This document shows, piece by piece, positions 27,153 through 34,555 of a DNA stretch of 64,000 nucleotides; position 1 is the first letter of the stretch; each line of letters opens with the position of its first letter. Position numbers and translations under genes: made by a program. The stretch spans positions 1,364,001 through 1,428,000 of the forward strand of contig NZ_FOXS01000001.1 of the NCBI RefSeq assembly GCF_900115775.1, read 5' to 3'. The notes beneath the pieces were generated by a model. The model worked only from the letters and a program-made list of their open reading frames with translations, had not been told where the DNA came from and searched no databases. Source of the stretch: Hymenobacter arizonensis (GTDB taxonomy: Bacteria; Bacteroidota; Bacteroidia; Cytophagales; Hymenobacteraceae).

Positions 27153-27587
27153 ATGCTGAACTCCATCCTCTTCTACTCGCTCGACAAAGCCATCCGCAGT
27201 TACCGCCGGCTGGCCCAGGCCAACATCGACCGGGCGGGGCTGGACATCACCATCGACCAGTGGCTGGTGTTGCGCGTGCTGCTGGAGTACGACGACCTGA
27301 CCCAACAAGAAATCGCTGAGCGGGTCTTCAAAGACCAGGCCTCGGTGGCCCGCATGCTGGCGCTGCTCACCAAGCGCGGCTTGCTTTCGGCCGTGCCCCT
27401 ACCCCACGACGGCCGCCGTACCCAACTCCGCGTTACCGAAGCCGGGCAGCAAATGCTTGACGCCGTGCACCCCATCGTCCTCGAAAACCGGGCCACTGCC
27501 CTCTCCGGCATCAAAGAGGACGAACTGGCCATGCTCCAACAATTGCTCGAGCGCATTGCGCTCAACTGCGCCCCCGCGGTTAGCTAA
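27153..27587 (+). CDS. MarR-family transcriptional regulator
   Basis: A 144-residue winged-helix regulator. The recognition region LTQQEIAERVFKDQASVARM and the wing RGLLSAVPLPHDGRRTQLRV are typical MarR features. It lies 184 nt upstream of an outer-membrane receptor gene on the same strand, and an identical palindromic core occurs before both genes, so it most likely represses itself and the receptor. The signal (phenolic compound, drug, metal or other) cannot be read from the sequence. Confidence 0.9.
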   Translation: MLNSILFYSLDKAIRSYRRLAQANIDRAGLDITIDQWLVLRVLLEYDDLTQQEIAERVFKDQASVARMLALLTKRGLLSAVPLPHDGRRTQLRVTEAGQQMLDAVHPIVLENRATALSGIKEDELAMLQQLLERIALNCAPAVS

Positions 27588-27649
27588 GCTCTTCATAATG
27601 GGTTGAATCAGCTAATTTATTTTAGACAATACGCCGGCTCGAAGCAACC

Positions 27650-27667
27650 TTAATGACATATCATAAT
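27650..27667. promoter_or_regulatory. MarR-type operator, copy 2 (before the outer-membrane receptor)
   Basis: TTAATGACATATCATAAT shares the exact 14-bp core with the site before marR (27116-27129). It overlaps a weak -7-like stretch (TAATCTTTG), which places it at the promoter of the receptor gene. Confidence 0.65.
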
Positions 27668-27771
27668 CTTTGGAATTGCATCTGCATTCACCACTAATAA
27701 CCCTATTCTTCAGTCTCCTTTTTTCTGCGTTCCAAGCTCTTTCTCACCTTTTTTCTGCAATACCATTCTTT

Positions 27772-30210
27772 ATGAACCATTCCCTCACTTTCCGCCATGC
27801 GGCCGTCCTGCTGCTGGCAGCCGGCTTATTTACTGCTACCCAGGAGGCACAAGCACAAGCGAACGTGCGCGGCACGGTGCAGAGCGCCACCAGCAGTCCC
27901 ATCGAATTTGCTACCGTCACGCTGCACCGCGCGGCCGATTCCACGGTAGTCAAAACCGAATTTAGCGACGTGAAAGGCGCGTTTCAGTTTGAGCGGGCCG
28001 CCTTGGGGCGCTACTTGGTTTCGGCCGCACAGGTGGGCTTTGTGCGGCAATGGTCGCAGCCGTTTGAAGTGGCCGGGCAAAGCATAGAACTGCCTGCCCT
28101 GGCCCTGGCGACCAATGCCGCTACCCAGCTAAAAGAAGTGCAGGTGATGGGTCAGAAGCCGCTGTATGAGCGCGAAGCCGACCGCACCATCGTCAACGTG
28201 GAGGGCTCGACCCTGGCGGCCGGCAATACCTCGCTGGATGTGCTGCGCCGCTCCCCCGGCGTGACCGTGGACGGCAACGACAACCTGGCCCTGCGCGGCC
28301 GTCAAGGCTTGCTGGTGCTCATCGACGGCAAGCGCCAGCCCATGACCGGCTCCGAGCTGGCCGACTACCTGCGCGCCCTGCCCGCCGAGCAGCTCAAGAG
28401 CATTGAGCTCATTACCAACCCGCCGGCCAAGTACGACGCCCAGGGCGGCGCCGGCATCATTGCCATCAACCTCAAAAAAGACCAGCGCTTGGGCACCAAC
28501 GGCACCGTGAATCTCACCTACGGCCGCGGGGAGTTCAACCGGTATACCGGTGGCCTGAGCGTGAACCACCGCCAGAAAAACATCAACCTGTTCGGCTCCT
28601 ACAACTACGCCGACCGTGCTTTTCTGAACCTGCTGAACATTCACCGGGATTTTTATGCCCGGCCCACCGCCACCGGGCGAGCTTTGACAAGCACTTCCGA
28701 CCAGGAAAACATCAACCCGGTCAATCTGCAGTCGCACAGCTGGCGCGGCGGGCTGGATTATAACCTGTCAGAAAAAACCACGATTGGGGCTGTCTTAAAC
28801 GGTCTAGACAACCAAAACTCCACCGACGGCACCAACCGGACGGCATTGAACGACTTGGAACGCGGCCGGGAACTGCGCTACAACTCCACCAACAACAGCC
28901 GGAACCGGCTGGATAACCTGTCCGGCAACCTCAACTTTCGGCACACCTTCACCAACACCTTTGGCTCGCAGGAACTCACCGCCGATGCCGACTACGCCAC
29001 CTACCGCACCCGCCGGGCCCAACGGCTCAACACCTTTTTTGCGAATGAGCCAACCGAAGCCAACAGCCTCGACCAGGACGGCCGGCTGACCATTCAGTCG
29101 GTAAAAGCCGATTACACCCAGGCCCTGAACAAGCAGCTGCGGTTGGAGCTGGGAGCGAAATCCAGCCTGGTGACGGCTGACAACGACCTGAAATTCTTCA
29201 ACGATGCCTTGCTGGATTTAAACCGCTCGAACCGCTTCCGCTACGACGAAAACATCAACGCGGGCTACGTCAACCTGAACTACAGCCTACCCAAACTCAC
29301 GCTGCAGGCGGGCCTGCGCGGCGAGCAAACCAAGGCCGTGGGCAAACAGGACCGCGAAGTGGAATACAAAGATTTCACGCGCAACTACTTCCAGCTGTTC
29401 CCGAGCGCGGCCGTCAAGCGCAAGCTGAGCGAAACCCACGAGCTGGACCTCTCCCTGAGCCGGCGTATTGACCGGCCAGGCTATCAGCAGCTCAACCCCT
29501 TCCGTCAGCTTATCGACCGCACCACCTCGGGCGGTGGCAACCCCGAGCTGCTGCCCCAAACCAGCTACAACGTCGAGCTGACGCATACTTTCAAGCAGAA
29601 GTACAGCGCCGGCCTGAGCTACAGCCGCACCAGCGACCCCATCATCAACACGGTGCAGCCCGAAACCGACAGCACGGTGGTCTCGACCTTCCGCAACCTC
29701 GACCTGCAGCACTACTACGCCCTCACCCTGACGGCCCCCGTGGACATCACCAAGTGGTGGAAGACCTACAACAACGCCGTGCTCTACTACAACCGCTTCA
29801 ACGGCGAAGTAGCTGGCACCAACCTCGACCAAGGCGGCGTGACCGTGAGCCTGACGTCGAACCACACCTTCACCTTCGGCAAGGGCTGGAGCGCCGAGCT
29901 GAACGGCCGCTACCAGTCGCGGCAAGTGGATGGTTTCTTTGTGTCGCGGCCGAATGGCGATGTGAGCGCCGGCGTGCAAAAAAGCCTCTGGGAGCGCAAA
30001 GCCACGATAAAACTGTCTGTGAATGACATCTTTTTCACGCAAATCGGGCGCGTTACTTCCACCTACGATAACTACGTGGAGCGTTTCTACCTGCGCCGCG
30101 ATACGCGCTTCGCAAACCTGACCTTTAGCTACCGTTTTGGCAACGACAAGCTGGCCCCCACACGCCGCCGCAGCGGCGGGGCCGAAGACGAGAAGCGCCG
30201 CGCCGGGTAA
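27772..30210 (+). CDS. TonB-dependent-receptor-like outer-membrane protein
   Basis: An 812-residue outer-membrane protein with signal peptide (cut near AQAQANV, about residue 25), an Ig-like carboxypeptidase regulatory domain (about 25-110), a plug domain (about 125-225, ALRGRQGLLVLIDGKRQPMT) and a barrel ending in a basic tail (RRRSGGAEDEKRR). The open frame extends 34 codons further upstream, but ATG 27772 gives a proper signal peptide. It is probably regulated by the upstream MarR protein. Length and domain order resemble Bacteroidota outer_membrane_beta-barrel_3 proteins. Ligand unknown. Confidence 0.88.
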   Translation: MNHSLTFRHAAVLLLAAGLFTATQEAQAQANVRGTVQSATSSPIEFATVTLHRAADSTVVKTEFSDVKGAFQFERAALGRYLVSAAQVGFVRQWSQPFEVAGQSIELPALALATNAATQLKEVQVMGQKPLYEREADRTIVNVEGSTLAAGNTSLDVLRRSPGVTVDGNDNLALRGRQGLLVLIDGKRQPMTGSELADYLRALPAEQLKSIELITNPPAKYDAQGGAGIIAINLKKDQRLGTNGTVNLTYGRGEFNRYTGGLSVNHRQKNINLFGSYNYADRAFLNLLNIHRDFYARPTATGRALTSTSDQENINPVNLQSHSWRGGLDYNLSEKTTIGAVLNGLDNQNSTDGTNRTALNDLERGRELRYNSTNNSRNRLDNLSGNLNFRHTFTNTFGSQELTADADYATYRTRRAQRLNTFFANEPTEANSLDQDGRLTIQSVKADYTQALNKQLRLELGAKSSLVTADNDLKFFNDALLDLNRSNRFRYDENINAGYVNLNYSLPKLTLQAGLRGEQTKAVGKQDREVEYKDFTRNYFQLFPSAAVKRKLSETHELDLSLSRRIDRPGYQQLNPFRQLIDRTTSGGGNPELLPQTSYNVELTHTFKQKYSAGLSYSRTSDPIINTVQPETDSTVVSTFRNLDLQHYYALTLTAPVDITKWWKTYNNAVLYYNRFNGEVAGTNLDQGGVTVSLTSNHTFTFGKGWSAELNGRYQSRQVDGFFVSRPNGDVSAGVQKSLWERKATIKLSVNDIFFTQIGRVTSTYDNYVERFYLRRDTRFANLTFSYRFGNDKLAPTRRRSGGAEDEKRRAG

Positions 30211-30217
30211 CGTTTTA

Positions 30218-30293
30218 GCTGTTAGCTAATAGCTGCTGGCTGTTAGCTCACCGTCTAGTACGGGCTAGCAGCCGGCAGCTATTAGCTAACAGC
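30218..30293. repeat. Inverted repeat, family B
   Basis: Arms 30218-30247 and 30264-30293 match at 28 of 30 positions, core GCTGTTAGCTAATAGCTG, with a 16-nt loop. It lies just before the hemE promoter box. Confidence 0.88.
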
Positions 30294-30309
30294 GAAATGA
30301 GACCGGTCG

Positions 30310-30317
30310 TACCTTTG
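30310..30317 (+). promoter_or_regulatory. -7 promoter box of hemE
   Basis: TACCTTTG, 9 nt before the ATG at 30327. Because the box lies between the in-frame ATG at 30297 and 30327, it supports the later start. Confidence 0.65.
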
Positions 30318-30326
30318 CCCCCGTCT

Positions 30327-31352
30327 ATGCTGAAAAACGACCTTTTCCTTCGCGCCGCTCGCGGCGAAGCCACCGAGCGCACGCCCGTGTGGCTGATGCG
30401 CCAAGCCGGCCGCATCCTTCCCGAATACCGCGCCCTGCGTGGCCGCCTCTCCGGCTTCAAAGAGCTGGTGGAAACCCCCGCCCTGGCCGCCGAAGTCACC
30501 ATCCAGCCCATCGATGCGCTGGACGTGGACGCTGCCATCATCTTCTCCGACATTCTGGTGGTGCCCGATGCCATGGGCCTGCCCTACGAAATGGTAGAAG
30601 CCCGCGGCCCGCTGTTTCCCAATGTCATCAAGTCGGCTGCCGACGTGGAGAAGCTCCGCATTCCTGACCCCGAGGAAGGCCTCGGCTACGTGCTCGAAGC
30701 CCTGCGAATCACCAAAAAAGCGTTGAATGGCCGCGTGCCCCTCATCGGCTTCGCCGGCGCTCCCTGGACTATTCTGGCCTACATGGTGGAAGGCCACGGC
30801 TCCAAAACCTTCTCGAAAGCCCGCGGCATGCTCTACCGCGAGCCTGCGCTAGCCCACCAGCTGCTAGCCAAAATCACGGCTACTACCATTGCTTACCTGA
30901 AGGCCCAGGTGGCCGCGGGTGCGCAGGTGGTGCAAGTGTTCGACTCCTGGGCCGGCATTTTGCCGCCTGACCACTACCGCGAGTTCTCGACGCGCTACAT
31001 CACCGAAATCACCGAGGCCCTGGCCCCGTTGGTGCCCGTCACGGTGTTTGCCAAAGGCGCCTGGTGGGCCGTCGAAGATTTCGCCGCCACCTCCTGCCGC
31101 ACCATCGGCCTCGACTGGAACCAGGACCCCGCTCAGGTGCGCCTGCAAGCCGGCAACAAAACCCTGCAAGGCAACCTCGACCCCTGCGCCCTCTACGGCA
31201 CGCCCGAGCAGGTGAAAGCCGCTACCGAAACCATGCTTCGCAAGTTTGCCGGCGGCCCCCACATTGCCAACCTTGGCCACGGCGTGTACCCGGACACCAA
31301 TCCGGACAACGTGCGCGTGTTTGTGGACACGGTGAAGGCCTGGCGCGGGTAA
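30327..31352 (+). CDS. hemE: Uroporphyrinogen decarboxylase
   Basis: A 341-residue TIM-barrel enzyme that decarboxylates the four acetate side chains of uroporphyrinogen III to coproporphyrinogen III in haem synthesis. It contains [15 protein letters not shown], the catalytic Asp-containing [30 protein letters not shown] and the terminal [15 protein letters not shown]. Length matches the family. The frame begins at 30297, but the promoter box at 30310 favours ATG 30327. No other heme gene is next to it. Confidence 0.96.
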   Translation: MLKNDLFLRAARGEATERTPVWLMRQAGRILPEYRALRGRLSGFKELVETPALAAEVTIQPIDALDVDAAIIFSDILVVPDAMGLPYEMVEARGPLFPNVIKSAADVEKLRIPDPEEGLGYVLEALRITKKALNGRVPLIGFAGAPWTILAYMVEGHGSKTFSKARGMLYREPALAHQLLAKITATTIAYLKAQVAAGAQVVQVFDSWAGILPPDHYREFSTRYITEITEALAPLVPVTVFAKGAWWAVEDFAATSCRTIGLDWNQDPAQVRLQAGNKTLQGNLDPCALYGTPEQVKAATETMLRKFAGGPHIANLGHGVYPDTNPDNVRVFVDTVKAWRG

Positions 31353-31721
31353 TAATCGCGCCATTGCAGTGAGGGTTAACCCTTTATTATCGTGCTATTA
31401 GCTCTGAAGAAAAAGCTATTCGTACGGTCATGTTGAGCCGAACCGAAGGTCGCCGTAGGCAAGCATCTCTCTTGGGGTAGTAACCCAATCGTCTGTCATG
31501 CTGAGGCACGAAGCAAGCACCTTATCCCCGCGAGACGAATCGTTGAAGCGTGAGAAGATGCTTCGCAGGCTCAGCATGACAGACGTTTAATAACGAAGCG
31601 AGCGAGAGGCTTGCCTACGGCGACCTTCGGTTCGGCTCCGCTCAGCATTACCGTACGTATGCTTATCCTGTCTCCTTTAAGGCGATTGGTACCCCTATTT
31701 GCGCCTGAAACAACAATCATT
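31353..31721. other. Gap filled by nested repeats
   Basis: The 369 nt between hemE and the small membrane protein hold the composite repeat at 31421-31656 and no supported gene. Apparent reading frames come from the palindrome. Confidence 0.7.
31421..31656. repeat. Composite repeat: family-C element nested in a longer inverted repeat
   Basis: Outer arms 31421-31471 and 31604-31656 pair over about 47 positions with one 4-nt gap (core CGAAGGTCGCCGTAGGCAAGC). Between them lies a complete family-C element (31491-31584), whose arms carry GTCTGTCATGCTGAG and CTCAGCATGACAGAC. The inner copy and both outer arms belong to related families, so one element seems to have entered another. Confidence 0.88.
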
Positions 31722-31913
31722 ATGGCTTCTTCATTCGGCTCTACCTTTTACATCACGCTGGCTCTGCTACTGGGCCTTCTGTTTTTCATGTGGCGCTGGT
31801 TCCTGAAGAAACCGGAACGCACGGGCATGGAAACCTTTATGGTGGTCCTAATTTCCCTTGGCAGCCTGTCGCCGGTGCTTTTCCTGGCGTATCTGCTGCT
31901 TTTCCGCAGCTAG
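31722..31913 (+). CDS. Small two-helix membrane protein
   Basis: A 63-residue protein with two strongly hydrophobic segments ([20 protein letters not shown] and [20 protein letters not shown]) around a short KKPERTG loop. No domain is recognised. A longer frame begins at 31611 within the repeat, but ATG 31722 (MASSFGS) is the natural start because the upstream part is repeat-derived. It precedes the PhnA-like gene by 38 nt, so co-transcription is possible. Confidence 0.6.
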   Translation: MASSFGSTFYITLALLLGLLFFMWRWFLKKPERTGMETFMVVLISLGSLSPVLFLAYLLLFRS

Positions 31914-31951
31914 TTTCGGGCTCCTTATCCAACCACCTCCCCTTTCCACTC

Positions 31952-32161
31952 ATGGACGTTAAAGACAGCAACGGAACTCTGCTCGCTGAAGGCGACTCGG
32001 TCACCCTCATCAAAGACCTTAAAGTCAAAGGCTCCTCCCTCATCTTGAAGCGCGGCACGATGGTCAAAAACATCCGCCTAACCAACAGCGCAGGCGAGAT
32101 TGAGGGCCGCGCCGGAGGCAGCACGATGGTGCTCAAAACTGAATTCCTGAAGAAGGCTTAA
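31952..32161 (+). CDS. PhnA/YjdM C-terminal-domain protein
   Basis: A 69-residue protein matching the C-terminal SH3-like domain of PhnA/Yjd[40 protein letters not shown] and the end TEFLKKA. Full-length PhnA has an N-terminal zinc ribbon of about 40 residues, which is absent here. The name refers to the alkylphosphonate operon of E. coli, yet a phosphonate role for the family is unproved. The frame extends upstream to 31790, but this overlaps the preceding gene and shows no similarity, so ATG 31952 is used. Confidence 0.88.
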   Translation: MDVKDSNGTLLAEGDSVTLIKDLKVKGSSLILKRGTMVKNIRLTNSAGEIEGRAGGSTMVLKTEFLKKA

Positions 32162-32242
32162 GCTCCAAGCAGCTCCTGAAACGCAAGTCGGCCCCGGATA
32201 TACTTACGGGGCCGTCTTTCTTTAGACGCAATGTGGTTTTGA

Positions 32243-33238
32243 CTACAATTCTGCGTCAATTGCTTCCTGAAGCAGCAGCTGCTTCTCTACCGGCACCACG
32301 CCCACCTGCTCGCAAACCAGCCCGCCGCCCAAGTTGGCTAGGGCGGCCGTGAAAGCCGGCGGGCAGTCTAGCGCCACGCACAGCGCCGCGATGCTAATCA
32401 CAGTATCCCCGGCTCCGGATACATCAGAAATCTTGCGCAAATGGGCCGGCAAATAAGTCTTTTGTCCATCACGCTGAGCAAAAACCCCATACTCTGAGAG
32501 CGTGACTAGTACCGTTTCAGGCTCAAGCACTTCGCGCAGGCGCGTCACGGCAGCCTCAAAGCCGGGGCGGTCCGAGTCGGGGTCACCGAATTCGAGCTTG
32601 AGTCCTTCGCGCAGCTCCTTCAGGTTGGGCTTGAAGAGGGTGCAATGGCGGTAAGCCAGGAAATTCTTCTTCTTGGGGTCCACCACCGTGGGAATGCCGC
32701 GCCGGCGGGCCCGCGCAATGCACTCGGTGATGATTGCCTCGTTGAGCACACCCTTGTCGTAGTCCTCGAATACGACCACGTCGGCGCGGGCCAAGAGGTC
32801 GTCGTAAGCGGCCAGTAGCTCCGCCCCTTCCGACGCAGATATGTCGGTTTCTACCTCGGAATCGATGCGCAGTAGCTGCTGGCCGTGAGCAATAATGCGC
32901 TGCTTAACGGTGGTGGGCCGATACGCGCTGCGAATAATGCCATCCGACGACAGGTGCCGCTCGTGCAGCAATTGCAGCAGCTGGTCGCCGCCGGTGTCGG
33001 TGCCGATTACGGCGCAGAGTAGCGGCGTGGCGCCCAGGGCCTGCACATTCAGAGCCACGTTGGCGGCACCGCCGAGGCGCTGCTCGGTGCGGGCCACATG
33101 CACAATGGGCACCGGCGCCTCCGGCGAAAGCCGCGTGGAACGGCCCCATACGTAGGCATCGACCATCACATCGCCGATGATTAGGACGCGCAGGTTGTTA
33201 AAATTATCAAAAAGGGTATGCAGGGAATCAACAGACAT
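32243..33238 (-). CDS. rfaE1: D-glycero-beta-D-manno-heptose-7-phosphate kinase
   Basis: A 331-residue PfkB-family sugar kinase of the HldE/RfaE domain I type, phosphorylating heptose 7-phosphate at C1 for LPS inner-core ADP-heptose. It shows the substrate-binding GDVMVDAYVWGRS, RLGGAANVALNV, the DYDKGVL loop and the catalytic SGAGDTVIS. The cytidylyltransferase domain present in E. coli HldE is missing, as in Bacteroidota with separate enzymes. The gene starts at ATG 33238 with a -7 box only 4 nt away. Confidence 0.92.
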   Translation of the reverse strand: MSVDSLHTLFDNFNNLRVLIIGDVMVDAYVWGRSTRLSPEAPVPIVHVARTEQRLGGAANVALNVQALGATPLLCAVIGTDTGGDQLLQLLHERHLSSDGIIRSAYRPTTVKQRIIAHGQQLLRIDSEVETDISASEGAELLAAYDDLLARADVVVFEDYDKGVLNEAIITECIARARRRGIPTVVDPKKKNFLAYRHCTLFKPNLKELREGLKLEFGDPDSDRPGFEAAVTRLREVLEPETVLVTLSEYGVFAQRDGQKTYLPAHLRKISDVSGAGDTVISIAALCVALDCPPAFTAALANLGGGLVCEQVGVVPVEKQLLLQEAIDAEL

Positions 33239-33242
33239 TTTG

Positions 33243-33250
33243 CAAATGTA
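33243..33250 (-). promoter_or_regulatory. -7 promoter box of the heptose kinase gene
   Basis: TACATTTG on the minus strand, 4 nt before ATG 33238; predicts a leaderless mRNA. Confidence 0.65.
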
Positions 33251-33275
33251 GGAACGCGGCTTGGCGTGCGGGTTT

Positions 33276-34496
33276 TTAGAGCTTAGCCAGGCTCTCCTTC
33301 ACCCGCCGGAATGCCTCCACGAGTTTCTCATCGGCTGCTGCGGTGCTGAAGCGGATGCAGTCGGGCGCGCCAAATGCTTCGCCCGATACCGCCGACACCA
33401 AGGCATCGTTCAGTAGGTACATGGCTAAATCGGTCGCGTTGTTGATGGTGCTGCCACCGGGGGCGGTGCGACCGAAAAAGGCCGATACTTCCGGGAAGAT
33501 GTAAAAAGCGCCGCTTGGGATAGGCGTTTTCAGCCCGGGAATGTCCTTCACAATGTCCAGCACCAGGTCGCGGCGGCGGCGGTAAGCGGCCACCATCTCA
33601 TCGGCCGAGGCACGGCCACCGTTCAGGGCGGCAACCCCGGCGCGTTGGGCGATGGAGCAGGTGCCCGAGGTAATCTGGCTCTGCATCTTGTCACAGGCGG
33701 AGGCAATGTCCGGGCGCGCGGCCAGGTAGCCGAGGCGCCAGCCCGTCATGGCGTAGCCTTTCGAGAAGCCGTTCACGGTAATCACCCGGTCTTTCACCTC
33801 CGGAAACTGGGCCAGGCTCACGTGCTCGCCCACGAAGTTGATGTACTCGTAAATCTCATCGGCCAAGGCGTACACGTGGGGGTGGCGGGCCAAAACGGCA
33901 GCAATGGCGCCCAGCTCCTCGCGGCTAAACACCGACCCCGTCGGGTTGCAGGGCGACGAATACATGACGAGCTTGGTGCGCTCCGTGATGGCCGCCTCGA
34001 GCTGCTCGGCCGTCACTTTGTAGTCGTTTTCGAGGGTGCCCACCAGCGGAACAGTGGTGCCCTCGGCCAGCTTCACCATCTCCTCGTAGCTCACCCAATA
34101 GGGCGAAAACACGATAACCTCATCCCCCGGATTTACGAGGCTGAGCACGGCATTAGCCAGCGACTGCTTGGCGCCGGTGCTCACCACAATCTGGGTGGGC
34201 AGGTATTCCAGCTGGTTGTCGCGCTTAAACTTGTCGCAAATGGCCTGGCGCAGCTCCGGAATACCGGGCACGGGCGTGTAGAAGGTGTAGCCGTCGTCCA
34301 AGGCTTTTTTGGCGGCGTCCTTGATGTACTGCGGCGTCTGAAAATCAGGCTCGCCGAAGCTGAGGTTAATAACATCGAAGCCCTTGGCAATGAGCTCGCG
34401 GCATTTTTTGGCCATGGCGATGGTCGCCGATTCATTCATTGCCTGCACGCGGTCGGAGAGCGGCGAAGTGGTCGCGAGGGTAGCGGTATTGGACAT
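33276..34496 (-). CDS. aspC: Pyridoxal-phosphate-dependent aminotransferase (aspartate aminotransferase type)
   Basis: A 406-residue class I aminotransferase. VINLSFGEPDFQTP is the substrate-binding entry, SSPCNPTGSVFS binds the cofactor, and NGFSKGYAMTGWRLGY contains the PLP lysine. The closest assignments are bacterial aspartate aminotransferases of subgroup Ib, possibly with prephenate activity. The frame runs 84 codons farther upstream but that overlaps the neighbouring glycosyltransferase gene; ATG 34496 (MSNTATL) with a box at 34523 is chosen. Confidence 0.93.
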   Translation of the reverse strand: MSNTATLATTSPLSDRVQAMNESATIAMAKKCRELIAKGFDVINLSFGEPDFQTPQYIKDAAKKALDDGYTFYTPVPGIPELRQAICDKFKRDNQLEYLPTQIVVSTGAKQSLANAVLSLVNPGDEVIVFSPYWVSYEEMVKLAEGTTVPLVGTLENDYKVTAEQLEAAITERTKLVMYSSPCNPTGSVFSREELGAIAAVLARHPHVYALADEIYEYINFVGEHVSLAQFPEVKDRVITVNGFSKGYAMTGWRLGYLAARPDIASACDKMQSQITSGTCSIAQRAGVAALNGGRASADEMVAAYRRRRDLVLDIVKDIPGLKTPIPSGAFYIFPEVSAFFGRTAPGGSTINNATDLAMYLLNDALVSAVSGEAFGAPDCIRFSTAAADEKLVEAFRRVKESLAKL

Positions 34497-34522
34497 GAGG
34501 AGCGGGAGGGGGAATGAGGGTA

Positions 34523-34530
34523 CAAAGTTA
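34523..34530 (-). promoter_or_regulatory. -7 promoter box of the aminotransferase gene
   Basis: TAACTTTG on the minus strand, about 26 nt before ATG 34496. It supports that start over the longer frame. Confidence 0.6.
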
Positions 34531-34555
34531 CGCCGGCCTGCGGACGAAGATGGAA

